Below are positions 11,714 to 29,700 of a DNA stretch of 64,000 nt, piece by piece. Within the stretch, counting starts at the first letter, position 1. Each line of letters opens with the position of its first letter. The translations under genes and the position numbers were made by a program. Source of the stretch: Ianthella basta (taxonomy: Eukaryota; Porifera; Demospongiae; Verongiida; Ianthellidae); contig OZ025884.1 in assembly GCA_964019415.1 (NCBI GenBank), positions 5,935,233 through 5,999,232 of the forward strand, given 5' to 3'. The notes beneath the pieces are model-generated. The model saw only the letters and a list, made by a program, of their open reading frames with translations, had not been told where the DNA came from and searched no databases.

Positions 11714-14700
11714 ATTGGACCATTCAGTTAGTCAATGGAGGAAACAGTTCCAGCACCCTCTCTGGTCGTGTAGAGGTCTTGCTGGATGGAGAGTGGGGAA
11801 CAGTCTGTGAATACTCCTGGAATCTTACAGAGGCTAGTGTAGTCTGTCGCCAGCTGGGGTTTCCTCTTGCCAAGTCAGCAGGTGCAGGCTACTACGGTCC
11901 AGGAAGAGGTCCAATCTGGTTGACCAATGTGTCCTGCAGTGGTGATGAGCGAGAGCTGATGAGGTGCTCTTACCACAAAGCTCAAGGTCCACTGGAGAAC
12001 TGTGATCATTATGATGACATTGGAGTAATGTGTTACATGGGTGAGTTGAGTGTGGTGTGTGGTCACAGTTACATGTGGTATAGATCCACAAGAAGTTGAA
12101 TGAGTGCTTGCAATCCGAAAATACTTTACTAGTCAACTACTGTACATTTAAACATGCTATTGTGTACTGGGTTCAGTTAAACTGCAATCATGCATTTTAT
12201 TATGGTATAATAGGGTTTCATGTATAAAAGTCTGTAAGATTTTTGTACTCATGCATTGAACATGACCCATTAGTACACCTCTGGCAATATATTATACAAC
12301 ACATAATTATACAGTTTAGCAAGCTACTAAATTATGTACTGTATAAATACAGCTACTGCAAACTACAAAGTATGTGTACCACCTGCACAGTACATACATC
12401 TTACTATAATGCACCGAATCTCGGATTTTTATGTTTGTTTGTTACCTCATAAAATCAGCGCCTTGCCGGGAGTCGGCTCGCGAGATGCTCCGTGTCAGTT
12501 GATGGACTCGGGGGGCAGGCTCTTAGAGGGGTGCCGTTCGCCTAGCTGCCTTGCGACCGAAAAGCGAGATGTCCTTCTTCCGTACTCCGCGGGCCGACAC
12601 GCCATTTTTACAACTATCAACCGGCCCTTCCACTACCGGTCATTGGCGGACTTTATGCGAGGGACGCGAGCTTAGAGGGGTGCCGGCCACCTAGCTGCCG
12701 TGCAGCAGAAGAGCGCGCTTCCCTATTTTTCGGCGGGCCGAGACGTCATTTTTGACCACTCTTGCAGCCCCTCGACAACGTACAGTATTTTATTCCGCTA
12801 CAAGAATGTGACGTCACTTCCTGTTAGCGTCGGTATGCCAATGTGACTAATTTAAGGAATTACACATGCTCTTTCAGACGGACAATCTACATAGCTATAC
12901 ACCATTTCGGTGCACAGCCTCATCCTCAGTACATACATGAATCACCACCAACCGATGAATCTAGGCAGAGAGATGTAGAAGCAAAGAGGGAGGCCAAGCG
13001 GGTAGTGAGGAGAGCTAAGAATGAAGAGTGGATTGACCTTGGCAGAGAGTTGGAAGCAGATGCACAGGGTGGGCAGAAGTGGTTCTGGTTGAAGGTGAGA
13101 TACTTGGGAGGTAGGGGAAGAGAAGAGGTATTTAGAAGAGTGAAGGATGAGGATGGAATGATAGTGGGCGAGGAGGAGTTGGTCATAGATAGATGGAAGA
13201 GGTACTTCACAGGACTGTACTCATGCAGGGACAAGAGAGGATGTGGAGAACAGTAGGGTTGATGTAAGCATGACGGAAGAGACTGAGGAGATTGAGCCAG
13301 AGGAAATGGCAAGAGAGCTGAGAAAGATGAAGAATGGGAAAAGTCCAGGTGTGTGTGAGATTCAAGTGGAGTTGTTGAAGGCAGGAGGAATAAGCTTAAT
13401 GAAGTGGATGCAAATGGTGTTCAATATGGTTATGAGGTTTGGTAAGGCCCCAAGGGATTGGAGGAGAGCAGTGGTCATTCCCATCTACAAGAAGGGATGC
13501 AGGCTGACGTGCAGTAACTATAGAGGACTAAGTCTGCTGAGTGTGGCCAGGAAATGATTTGGTAAAGTATTGAACACTAGGTTAAGAGCGAGCACGGAGG
13601 GGAGAGTGATGAAAGAGCAAGGCAGGTTTAGAGCAACGAGAGGTTGTATAGACCAAGTGTTCACCTTGAGGCAAGTAATGGAGAAGGGAATTGAGAGAGG
13701 AGAGTTATTTATGGCATTTGTTGATCTGGAGAAAGCGTATAATGGAGTGAATGGCGTGAAGCTATGGGAGGTATTGAAACAGGCACAGGTGGGAGAGGGG
13801 CTTGTGAGGGCAATACAGTCCCTGTATGTGGAGTGTGAGGCGAGAGTGAAGGTGGGGGAAAGGCATTCGGAGTGGTTTGAAGTGGAACAAGGGGTAAGGC
13901 AGGGGTGTACACTCTCACTGTGGCTTGTCAATGTGTTTTTAAACGTCATTGTAAAGGAAGCAAGAGAAGGCTTCAAGGAAGGTGTGAGATTGGGAGAGGA
14001 GAATGTCGATGTTTTGCTTTTTGCGGATGACATGGTGTTGGTGGCAGACAGTGAAAAGTCCCTCCCTATGAGTGAATCTAACAAAATTGAATGAGGCATT
14101 GACGAAGTGGGAAATGAAAATGAATTGGGAGAAGACGGAAGTAATGAAGGTGGGGAAGGAGAGAGGACATTGCTGTGTGGAAGTTGGGGACAGGAAGTTG
14201 GAGTCAGTGGAAGTAGTGAAGTGTTTGGGAGTGATGATAAGTGGAGATCGAAGGATGGAAGAGGAAATCAGGAGTAGGATTGGGAAGGCGGCAAGAGTGA
14301 TAGGGGTGTTGAATGAACCGGTATGGAAGAGGAAGGAGTTGAGTAGGAGGACAAAGTTGAGAGTATATAATGCCATCGTAGTACCTACACTGATGTATAG
14401 AAGTGAAACGTGGGTATACTAAACAAACAACAAGAGTCAGCAGTCCAGACAACAGAAATGCTTGTGTTAAGGCAAATTGTAGAGAAGAGAAGGGTTGACA
14501 GGGTGAGTAATGTAGAAATTGGGGAGGAGTTACAACAAGAAGGGGTGCTAGAGAAAGTGAAAAACAGCCAAAAGAGATGGAGAGAAGCATTGGAAGAGAT
14601 GGGTCCAGACAGGCTAGTAAAGAGAGTATACCAAGCTGAAATGGAAGGAAGAAGAGAAGGAGGGCAGCCAAGGAAAAGATAGAATGATAATTTTAGGCAA

Positions 14701-16847
14701 TCACATGTTAATGATATTATAGGTATGAAACTATTATGTAGGAAGAACCTCCTGCATAGGAGATACTGTTCAGTGACCGATTGATTGATTGATTGATTGA
14801 TTGATTGCATTGTCCCTTACTATGTGCAGTGGCATGTGCTCCACTTGCTGGCACTCCATGCTATCTAACGGTACAATCTACTTAATGCTCCCCCATGCAT
14901 ACTCACATGCCATGCAAACATGATGTTGCTGATACCAGCATACTGCCCAGCTGACATCAACACACTGTCACACAACATGCTGGCGTCAGCAGACAGGCAC
15001 CGGCATGCCGTCATCGTTGCACCGGAGCAGGGAAGCTCACCGAAGGCGGGCTTTCCTGCTATTATTGTAAATTTGTTGTCACAGTGTGTGCAGTACACAA
15101 CAGTAATGGCAGTTTTGTACATGCAGTACGCTCACATCTACTCACTACACTAACACAATACATTCCCTTTGACATGTACAGAATTATTTTATACTTTTCT
15201 CCACTCTTCTCTTTCAGATGACATAAGACTGGTCAGTGGTCACATGAGTGAACTGTCATACAACGGTACAGTGGAGGTGTACCGTGAAGATGGGTGGATT
15301 GGTGTGTGTGGTGACAGTGACTGGGATGTGGCAGATGCTCAAGTGGTCTGTGCCAGGCTGAGCTACTACCAGGCTTGTGTGTTAACATGGAGTACCTCCA
15401 GTGTGTATTCAAGATGGATGTATGCAGTGAGATGTGCTGGGAATGAGTCGTCTTTGCAGGACTGCCCACACCAAACAGGCTATACCCACTGCAGTCCCGC
15501 CAGTGTAGAGTGTTCACACTGTGAGTACACATGCATACTGCAGCAGTATAGTCACACAAGTTAACTTGCTTGCTGTTGACACACAACACAGGTCTTCATT
15601 TTCAGCTTCTGTCGTGGCATTAGGAAGCCACTTGAAGCATAGCATTCTTTAACCCTGCATGTACATTGTTGCCATGGCTACACAACATGTACATACATGC
15701 TTTACTGCACTGTTGGCTAATGAAGGGCTGCACCATTAACAGCAGAGCTAAGTTGAAATGTGTTATGAGGATGATAGTTAATGGTAATGGTTTTGTCAAC
15801 AAGCTTTACAACTTTCACTTTGAAACACACAAGTGGAACTGTACTTACACGGCAAGTAATTCGATCATCAAGACAGACAAAAATGGATCATTAATTCTTC
15901 ATTATAGGCACTAGAGTTGTAGTAGTATATGCATTTCTGCACTATAGAGGTAGATGTGCTTGAGGTGAAAGTGCATGAGTTGTCTCACAAATGGCTTGGT
16001 GCAGCAATTGAAAGGCTGCAGGCTTTATGTATTGTGCAGCAGTATAGAAAATTCTGGATTTCAGAAATGCCTATTATACTGTAAGAGTGGTCATGCAGCG
16101 AGATACACTATCAAAAACAGATGTACTTTGTAATGTGTTAGCAACCAGTTCTGGCAGGCATGTGATCATTGGGAATGGGGCTATTCCCACTGCAGTTCTG
16201 CCAGTGTGGAGTGCTTGAACAGTGAGTACTCACACACTGCAGCAGTATAGTCATTTGAGTAAACATTTAATTGCAATTTTGTATATCATTCTTCTTCACT
16301 TTCACCAATCAAACAGATTTAAAGAAAATAGAAAAATTTATAAATTCTAAGCATTCCTTCACACTGCAGTACATACAGCACTGCATGGACTGCACTACAT
16401 TTGACTAGCATAGAACAGCGTAATGGGTATATACTAACATTACGTATAGTGAAGCAGTATATAAAATTCGGTATGGTATGCTTCTGATGTGCTGCAGTTT
16501 CATGTGAGCTGTTTGGATTCACACAGATACTGTGAGACTTGTCAATGGTATTAACAATGGTACTTACTATACTGGAAGAGTTGAAGTGATGATAAATGGA
16601 GAATGGGGAACAGTTTGTGATTACAGCTGGAGCACAAATGATGCTGCTGTTGTGTGTAGACAGCTTGGGTACCCAATGGTAGAGGGTGTCTACAACAGAG
16701 CTCACTTTGGTCAAGGCAGTGGTAGAATTTGGCTCGCTGATCTACAGTGCAGTGGTGAAGAGGAAAGTCTCTTTAACTGTGGGCACAGAGGCATTGGACA
16801 ATCCTACTGTAGTCACTATTACGACGTTGGAGTGGCCTGTTCTCGTG
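11714..16847 (+). CDS. Gene B: SRCR exons 1-3
   Basis: SRCR1 is 11714-12040 (327 bases), SRCR2 15218-15520 (303) and SRCR3 16527-16847 (321), all open and phase 1 at both ends. SRCR1 reads [23 protein letters not shown]2 is the divergent type ([20 protein letters not shown]) with a shortened C-terminal half; SRCR3 reads [19 protein letters not shown]. The intron 12041-15217 is swollen by a LINE and other insertions; the intron 15521-16526 holds a relic of the SRCR2 3' end (about 16184-16220). Confidence 0.85.
12404..12842. mobile_element. GC-rich tandem sequence at the 5' side of the LINE insertion
   Basis: Compared with the matching intron of E, everything from about 12404 to 15056 is extra in B. 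The first part (12440-12800) is CpG-rich and contains two imperfect copies of about 140 bases, each starting CTTAGAGGGGTGCCG and running to GGGCCGA followed by CATTTTT. Tandem CpG-rich monomers are typical of LINE 5' ends, so this may be the 5' region of the LINE that follows, or a separate insertion. Confidence 0.45.
12843..14806 (+). mobile_element. LINE (non-LTR retrotransposon) with reverse transcriptase, inactivated
   Basis: Open pieces in three frames together cover a reverse-transcriptase region in order: KMKNGKSPG and VVIPIYKKG (13243-13557), SNYRGLSLLS, then FRATRGCIDQVFTLRQ, AFVDLEKAYN, VRQGCTL and LLFADDMVLVAD (13570-14094), then LGVMIS, PTLMYRSETW and a C-terminal part (14072-14682). 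FADD is the catalytic pair of aspartates. The copy ends in a GATT tetranucleotide repeat (14781-14806), as RTE- and CR1-like elements do; the RT wording is closest to that group, but I cannot assign a clade firmly. The frame changes several times and there is an in-frame TGA near 13555, so it is dead. No apurinic endonuclease domain is seen, so it is 5' truncated or rearranged. It lies in the sense direction in the SRCR1-SRCR2 intron. Confidence 0.85.
14807..15056. other. Unclassified insert after the LINE
   Basis: This stretch is extra compared with the matching intron of E, whose homology resumes at about 15057 (TATTATTGTAAATTTG). No protein or clear repeat border is visible; it may belong to the transposon block. 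Confidence 0.35.
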
Positions 16848-17120
16848 GTGAGGGATTTATTGAACTTGATTTACTGTATGTTTGTGAAATGTTTTTGTGT
16901 AATCCATACTAGAGGCAGCTGCCAGACCCACTGTCTACACAACTGATTGTGTATTCTACCAAGAAATTGTTTTGTTACTGTATATACCTTATCATGAACC
17001 TGACAGCATGATAGCTAGGTGGGTATATACTGTATACACTGTCACCAAGCACTACCCAACTATCATGCTGCAGCACGGCATGGTAGTTGTTTTTTGCATT
17101 ATATAGAGTGACATTTGGTA

Positions 17121-17308
17121 CAGTGGTTTCACAGTTTCTAGTCCCAATTGACATTTGCACTCTGCACTCAATCGCATAAGTAAAGTATTTGGAACCTGAA
17201 ATTCTCACTTCCATGTGCTGATGTTTGAATCCGCTGTACAATACTTTACTCACACGATTGAGTGCAGAGCGCAAATGTCAATCGGGACTAGAAACCGTGA
17301 AACCACTG
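17121..17308. mobile_element. TA-flanked fold-back element (MITE) in gene B
   Basis: The ends are inverted repeats of about 75 bases, starting CAGTGGTTTCAC and ending GTGAAACCACTG. The left flank is TA; in the matching copy in gene E (58057-58244) both flanks are TA. TA flanks suggest a Tc1/mariner-type source, although the CAGTGGTT end also recalls hAT elements. No coding capacity. A copy in the same intron of E shows insertion before the B/E split. Confidence 0.65.
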
Positions 17309-17712
17309 CACCACGCTGGTAGGTTGTTACATCGTTGCTTGCATGATTATCCGTATGCTGTTGTATCCTGTTTTGTTAAGTGTTCTGTATGATTTGTTGC
17401 ATGGGCTGGCATGATGGCCACGCTTAGAACATTCTGCAAAGTACTTATATTATATGGATCACGTGTCTTGGTGCAGTTCTGTAGTTGAAGCTTTTGGAGC
17501 AGTGTGGTTTGTGTTTGCTTGAGTGTTTTGCCATTGAATTGGTTGACATGACTCAGCACAAGCAAATATGACATGGGTATACACTGTTGAGTGGATGCAC
17601 TGTAGTTTGAATTTCATTCATACAATGTCATACATACCTTGCACATTGCAAAATACAATAATCAATTATTACAAGCAAGCTTCCTTTGTTACACACAACC
17701 AATGTTGTACAG

Positions 17713-20708
17713 AAACTATCAGACTGGTGGATGGTCCAAATAACTACACAGGACGAATAGAAGTGTTCATCAATGGACAGTGGGGCACAGTGTGTGACGA
17801 TGGATGGGATTTCAGTGATGCTCATGTCATCTGCCGTCAACTGGGATACCTCGGTGCAAGGAGAACTCACTGCTGTGCACAGTATGGCCAAGGTGTCGGG
17901 CCAATGCTTCAACTGAGCTGTCATGGATATGAAGAGTCTTTCTATGAGTGTCCCCAGGTTGTATCACCTTCTGGATGTAACCATTATGAAGATGCAGGAG
18001 TGGAATGCTACATCGGTATATACTGACACTGGAGTGTAACATAATTTTTGGCACTCCTGCATGCAATAGTTGAGTCACCGTCGGGGTGTGTGGCACTTGG
18101 TTACAATTGGTGTTTCATCAATACATGTATACAAAGCCAGGCATGCATGCTGAATTATCATGTGACTCACTGTCTTCTGGATGTGGCCATCATGAGGATG
18201 CGGGAGTGGAGTGCTACATAGGAAATGCCACTGGTATGTGACATTTACTATTTAGCACTCCTGTCACCGTCCTTTAGGGGTGTGTGGCACATGGATTTGA
18301 TTGTTGTTTCATCTATACATATACAGAGCTTGCAATTGGCATGCATGCTGAATTATTATATGACTCACTGTCTACAAAACGTTATTACCGTTTTGATGTG
18401 CACAGCATCAAGCATTCGCTTGGTCTTGGAGCCAAGTCATCTTCTTTCCATTCTGGTCGTGTGAAGCTATTCATCAACGGACAATGGGGCACTATCTGTG
18501 ATAACAGCTGGAGCTCCAGTGATGCCAGGGTGGTGTGCAGACAACTGGGATACACCAGTGGTGCAGCATATGGAGATGCTATGTATGGTCCAGGCACTGG
18601 ACAGATATGGCTTGATAATCTGAACTGCACTGGATCAGAAGATTCACTCCTGAACTGCAGTCATCGAGGCATTGGTCAGCATAGCTGTAGTCATGGAGAA
18701 GATGCTTCAGTGACCTGCTACAGAGGTGAGTACAGTGGTAGGCTTGCCTGTGCTTTGATCTACGTGCCCACGTTGACTGAAGCATGTGCGAGCCTATCCT
18801 TCCAATACTTTACTCATGTGATCAAGTGCAATGCGCAAATGTCAATTGGGACTAGAAATTGTGAAACCACTGTATCCAGCTCATGCAATTTGGTAGATTG
18901 CCTTCTTTATCATGATGTCAAACACCCTCACAGATTACAATGGGGCTATTAGATTAGCCAGCCTGAATACCTCTGGCAGTTACTCTGGCTATGCTGGTCG
19001 TGTTGAGGTGTACTCTAGTGGACAGTGGGGCACAGTGTGTGATGATGGATGGGACATCATTGATGCCAATGTTGCCTGTCGTCAGTTGGGATTTGGATAT
19101 GCTCTGGCAGCCAACTGTTGTGCAGCATTTGGACAGGGATCTGGTTTAATCTGGTTGGCTGATCTAGCATGCAATGGGTTAGAGTCCTCCCTTACAAATT
19201 GTTCACATTTGGGAATAGGATCACACAACTGTGGGCATGATGAAGATGCTGGAGTAGTCTGTTCAAATGGTGAGCCTCCTCTGTCATTTAGTGCAACATA
19301 TGGATCAAGTTACTTACAGTTAGTACTCTCGCACATCAACTGGCAATAGGTCAGCTACGGTTGGTTGGTGGAGTGAAAACTAGCACTACCCTCTCAGGAC
19401 GTCTGGAGGTGCTCATCAATGGAGAATGGGGCACTGTGTGTGATGATGGCTGGGGCATCAATAATGCACATGTTGCATGCAGAGAGCTAGGGTACTCATA
19501 TGCACTGTCCTATCAGTGCTGTTCTAGACTTGGTAGAGGAAGTGGGCGGATCTGGTTGGATGATGTAGGCTGCTCAGGAGGGGAAAATTCCTTGTTGAAT
19601 TGTTCTCACCGTGGAATTGGAGTGCACAGCTGTGGCCACTGGGAGGATGTTGGAGTGATCTGCTACCAGATGTTGGCTACAGGTACACTACAAATGTAAT
19701 GAAATATAAAGTGTGGTATTAATGACATTGTACTATTGTTGACTTTTACAACAGATAAGCTACGGTTGGTTGGTGGACTGAAAACTAGCAATACCTTTTC
19801 AGGACGTCTGGAGGTGCTCATCAATGGAGAATGGGGCACTGCAAATTAGTACTCTCTCATTTCCTCTGGCAATAGGTCAGCTACGTTTGGTTGGTGGAGT
19901 GAAAACTAGCACTACCATCTCAGGACGTCTGGAAGTGCTCATCAATGGAGAATGGGGCACTGTGTGTGATGATGGCTGGGACATCAATGATGCCCATGTT
20001 GCATGCAGAGAGCTAGGCTACTCGTATGCATTGTCCTATCAGTGCTGTTCTAGCTATGGTAGTGGCAGTGGGCGAATCTGGTTGGATGATGTAGGCTGCT
20101 CAGGAGTGGAAGATTCCTTGCTCAACTGTTCTCACAATGGAATTGGAGTACTGCAGAGCTGTTACCACCATGAGGATGTTGGAGTGGTCTGTTACAAGCA
20201 AGGTACATTTACAGTACAGTGTGTATGCTCATCATTGTATATTAAAGTATAATAATGAACTTTGTCACACTTGGTATAATGTATATACCATGACTATATA
20301 CAGCTAGCTGGTAAGTGGTTTGCTGCATTGCAGGATTGAGGTTTGCATGTGTATTATTCTAACAATGATTATTATGATACACAGATGAGCTACGCTTGGT
20401 TGGTGGAGTAGAAACCAGCACTACCCTCTCAGGACGTCTGGAGATTTTCATCAATGGAGAATGGGGCACTGTGTGTGATGACGGATGGGACATTAATGAT
20501 GCAGATGTTGCATGCAGAGAGCTAGGGTACTCATATGCACTGTCCTATCAGTGCTGTTCTAGACTTGGTAGAGGAAGAGGACAAATCTGGTTGGATGATG
20601 TAGGCTGCTCAGGAGAGGAAGATTCCTTGTTGAGTTGTCCTCACCGTGGAATTGGAGTACACAGCTGTAGCCACTCAGAGGATGTTGGAGTGATCTGCTA
20701 TAGGCCAG
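17713..20708 (+). CDS. Gene B: SRCR exons 4-9
   Basis: SRCR4 is 17713-18015 (303), SRCR5 18406-18725 (320, one base short), SRCR6 18934-19269 (336), SRCR7 19350-19682 (333), SRCR8 19876-20202 (327), SRCR9 20385-20708 (324). SRCR7-9 are close repeats ([34 protein letters not shown]), the most recently multiplied type. Each carries the CDDGW acidic pair that forms part of the metal site in known SRCR structures. SRCR5 is out of frame after codons for SSIRLV, where E has LVGGAKSS. A further SRCR start (19755-19840) breaks off after 86 bases and fuses to a copy of the preceding intron. Confidence 0.8.
18174..18232 (+). pseudogene. Relic of the SRCR4 3' end
   Basis: This piece encodes [16 protein letters not shown], matching the end of SRCR4, and is followed by a usable-looking donor but has no acceptor in front. 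The same relic is in E at about 59119-59178, so it predates the B/E duplication. It probably marks an extra SRCR exon that was lost. Confidence 0.6.
18733..18872. mobile_element. Partly deleted fold-back element next to the SRCR5 donor
   Basis: This is the same family as 17121-17308; the right arm is complete and the left arm mostly lost. The complete copy in E is 59679-59888. In both genes the element begins 7 bases after the exon end, so its first bases extend the splice donor region. Confidence 0.55.
19755..19840 (+). pseudogene. Truncated SRCR exon
   Basis: An acceptor and 86 bases of an SRCR7/8-type exon are followed directly by a copy of the intron that precedes SRCR8, so an unequal exchange removed the rest. 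E has a full exon here (60774-61100). Confidence 0.7.
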
Positions 20709-20818
20709 GTGCAGTGTATACACATGTACACATCAAACTATCAATCAATTTATGGACTGTCACATTTGTTATGATGTACTGCAGCTGCTTCCGAAATGCT
20801 TTTGCCTTGCCCCTGCAG

Positions 20819-22024
20819 TACCTGTGAGGCTTGTTGGAGGTGTGAGGAAACATAACTCATTGTCAGGAAGAGTTGAAGTGTGGAGCAATGGAGCATGGGG
20901 AACTGTGTGCCATCACCTCTGGGATCTCTCTGATGCTACAGTCGTTTGTCATCAGTTGGGCTATCAGTATGTATTCTCTGCTCCACACAGTTCTGCCTTT
21001 GGCCGAGGCACTGGACCCGTTTGGCTGGATAATGTAGCATGCACTGGTAATTAGTCATCCATATTCAACTGCAATCACCCTGGAATTGGAGTGCACTCCT
21101 ATAGCTACTGTACACAGCACTATTACGATGCCGGTGCTGTTTGCTACAATGGTAAGCACTGTGAGGGACCACAGGGTCATTTCCTTGTAATGCTCCACTG
21201 CATATGACTAATAGATAATTAATCATCAGAATTTATGCTAAGCTATGATATCTTCATAAAGATTGTATATCAAGCTGGAGGACATGAAACTATATAACTA
21301 TGGTAGATACAAGAACAGCTAAACATCCTGTGACAGTCGTCCATCAGTACACCATACAGAAGAGCACCAAATAAGGGCAAATCAGCTGGCTCTTGCATCA
21401 CTGTAGGATGCTTAAGGGGGAAGGCAATCACTGTTTGCTATCAATACGACTGTTACCCCAAGCTGATTCTGATGCTGATTCACCAACTAATACTGGTGTG
21501 GCAGGCTGGTGGGCATAATATCCTGCATGTGATTATCTCTCTTTCAACCAAGCTTGCCCATCTGTTGCAGTGGCCAACTGCACAAAATTGACACCTCAGC
21601 AATCCTATAAATGTTGATGGCATGTAGTGATCTGCAAACTGCATAACTGTGCATATTGTAGCTAACCAAATAGTACTCACTGCCTTTTGCCTACACAGAT
21701 GGCAAGCATCGACTGATCAATGCAGATTCTAACACTACTACAAGTGGACGAGTAGAGGTGTCAGTAGACGGAGAATGGGGTACAGTGTGTGACAATAATT
21801 GGAACCTGGATGATGTGACTGTGGTGTGCCAACAGCTGGGATACAGTGGTGCTTGGACTGCATACTACCAACCAGGAGAGGGTCTGGTCAAGGTTGAAGA
21901 GCCTCAATGCACAGGCAGTGAACCCACATTACTGGACTGTTGGACAGCACAGACAATTGCGGCAATTCATTGTGCAGCCATGGGAGAGATGTTGCTGTGG
22001 AGTGCATGGCATCAACAATATATG
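20819..22024 (+). pseudogene. Gene B: SRCR exons 10 and 11, disabled
   Basis: SRCR10 (20819-21151) is a close copy of 160-489 in gene A but carries TAG at 21052-21054 where A has GAG, and one extra codon further on. SRCR11 (21699-22024) is 326 bases where A, C, D and E have 327; the lost base near 21958 moves the last third out of frame ([14 protein letters not shown] in place of [13 protein letters not shown]). Splice borders are intact in both, and skipping either would keep the frame. Confidence 0.75.
21190..21640. repeat. Decayed hammerhead-type repeat in gene B intron
   Basis: The SRCR10-11 intron contains a degraded relative of the ribozyme element found whole in E (55428-56012). Around 21338-21420 one can still read CATCAGTACACCATACAG, a stem II remnant, CAAATCAGCTG and GTAGGATG, then AGGGGGAAGGCAATCACTG. 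The catalytic core CTGATGA has become CAGAAGA. Related decayed copies are in C, D and E. Confidence 0.6.
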
Positions 22025-22140
22025 GTAAGAATGGTCATACAATATGGCTGATGCATGCATGCATGCACTGTATTGCAGGCATACTGTGCATAACCAAAAG
22101 CTAGTCGGTATTTGTTTTGTCTCATGCCTTGACTCTGCAG

Positions 22141-27581
<5,441 letters not shown>

Positions 27582-27665
27582 GTATGGTCCATTGTTGTAC
27601 ATTGTTACAAAGTGTCTCTCTCTAATATCATACATATTTATATGGCACTATTCACTTTAATACAG

Positions 27666-28146
27666 TTGCAGGGTCTATGGTTGGCATACTGGCAGTGGTA
27701 ATCATTGTGCTGGTTGGTGCTCTATGCATTTGGTGAGACTGTCATAATTGTGTAGCATGTACACTCCATTTCAGTGTCTGCCTGTTTCTATAGCACATCA
27801 CACGCACATACACAAACACATGCAAAGAGCAATGAGTGCTCTTTTCTCCTCCTCTTCTTCACTTAGTCTCTTTCCTCACTACAGCTGTATGTACAGGTGG
27901 TGTTGTCTCAAACACAAGAAGCCTGTCAGTGAGACAACAGAGTTAGTGACAATGAGGGAAGTGGAGAATAGTGCAGCCGCAAATGAGCCAGAGCCAATAT
28001 ATGAAGAGTTTGATCTAGATGACTTGAGGAAGAAGCCTTCCCATTCAATGATGCTGCCTACCACAACTGCCATGGCCAACAGCACTTGGATGGACAGGTC
28101 TAGGCTCCAGAGAGAGCAAGCAACCCATACTCCAACCAACAGCTGA
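27666..28146 (+). pseudogene. Gene B: transmembrane exon and shortened tail
   Basis: Exon 27666-27732 encodes the same helix as A. The tail exon begins at 27885 (after ACTACAG) or 27897 (after TACAG), both in frame. IYEEF is kept, but a four-base deletion near 28108 shifts the frame, and the tail ends QATHTPTNS at a TGA (28144-28146). The YSN and YEFP sites of A and D are therefore lost although their codons still lie downstream to about 28205. Confidence 0.75.
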
Positions 28147-28205
28147 AGCCAGGCCCACTTGTGGAGGAAATATATGAATTTCCAGAGCCTGCCATGTACA
28201 CCTGA

Positions 28206-28784
28206 GTGATCAGAGCTCCGTTATTATGTCAATACGTGTGTTGATCAGAATACGTGGATAGTTATAGAAAGCACATTAGGCGCATAAGGTTGTTGTGTGT
28301 GGTGTGGATTCATATAAAGTGTGTGTGTGCTAGGCCATTGCTAGGCCATTGTAGGTAAGACACTGTACTATAACTTCTGAGAGACCACTACATTTGTATT
28401 ATAATGTGTGTGACATACTGTATTCATCATTAACTGCAAGGATCAATGTACTATCCATAATTGTATGTCAATTGATGCTTTTGGGACTGGTTTCCTAATG
28501 TGTCTCATGATGGCCCCTGGTTGTGAGGGCTTGAATAGTATTGTGAGCCGTAGGGCTTTGGTAGAGGGAGCTCTGTGTCAGACTGTGGGATGTAGGCATT
28601 GGGGCGGCTCTGCCAAGGTGATAGTCCCATCAGAGAGAGTGAACTGGTCCTCTAGTACAGCAGCCAGCATGGAGAGAAGAAAAGTGGAGAGGAGAGCTAG
28701 GAGTGGAGTTTTGAGTAGAGGGAAAGATATAGGAGCTATAATATGTTATTGAGCAAAAACATTCCCCTTAACATTTGCCTATAG
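28206..28784. other. 3' flank of gene B with broken minus-strand segment
   Basis: This stretch is homologous to 9427-9995 behind A. The minus-strand open segment (about 28470-28670) has small deletions near 28540 and 28603 and a changed acceptor, so it is not open here. No plus-strand gene is seen. Confidence 0.5.
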
Positions 28785-29289
28785 ATGGGAAGCTTCAACT
28801 GTGTGATTCAAGCTCTGTCACTGCTACTAGTGGGCGAGTAGAGGTGTCAGTCGATGGAGAATGGGATACAGTGTGTGACAATAACTGGAACCTAGATGAT
28901 GCAACTGTGGTGTGCCAACAGCTGGGATACAGTGGTGCTTGGACTGCATACTACCAACCAGGAGAGGGTCTGGTCAAGGTTGAAGAGCCTCAGTGCACTG
29001 GACAGGAAACCCACATTACTGGACTGTATGACAGCACAGTCAAATGGTGGCAGTGCATTCTGTAGCAACGGTAGAGATGATGCTGTGGACTGCATCAATC
29101 ATCATATGGTATAGCTGTTGTGTGAAGTATTGCACTGGTGGAGGGTACCATCATACACAGAAGCACCTGTCTGTTTGTCTCTATTGGTTGGTTGGTAAGC
29201 TTATTTATACAGGGAAGCCTTTAGCCAGTGGCTACTATTCTAGGCACCCTAAAAGAACACAGTACAACAAGAAAAAAGAAGCAAGACAG

Positions 29290-29700
29290 AAAAGATACAA
29301 GGCAGGTGAAAATTAAAAAAAATTAGCATGCATGCAGTAATAGTCATTCAAGTGTCAAAGAATGTAACGTTCAGGAAATCAAGACATACAGATTGGTCAG
29401 TTAAGAGAGAGACAAAATAGTGTCTGAAATGCTGCTCTTGAGAATCTCTCTAGCGTTCCAGATTCGCGCAGTGAAGCTGGCATGGAGCGCCACAGGGATG
29501 CACCTGAGTATGCAAATACATGCTGTCCAAACATTGTCTTGATAACGGGAAGGTTGACAAGGCTTTTCGTCTGCGTGTTATTGTGGTGGGTGGGAAGACA
29601 GAAGAGGGATGAAAGGTAGGAGCGAGCAAGTGAATTATGACATTTGTATGTCAGCTCAGCAAGATGTAGTTTGTGTGCTTGCCTTTTAATCTGCAGCTGC
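29290..29700 (-). mobile_element. LINE 3' fragment, antisense
   Basis: The minus strand from 29750 to 29397 encodes a typical C-terminal end of a LINE polyprotein: LARSYLSSLF, then FAYSGASLWRSMPASLRES and ERFSRAAFQTLF. This pattern (SGASLWNSLP followed by LRES and a short basic-hydrophobic end) is common in CR1- and jockey-like elements. Only the 3' end is present and it is separate from the LINE in gene B. It lies in the decayed unit, between its SRCR and FN3 relics. Confidence 0.7.

Noticed and set aside
12334-12675. 113-codon frame in gene B intron
   Set aside because: It starts in AT-rich intron and runs through tandem CpG-rich repeat DNA of the transposon block; no domain is visible.
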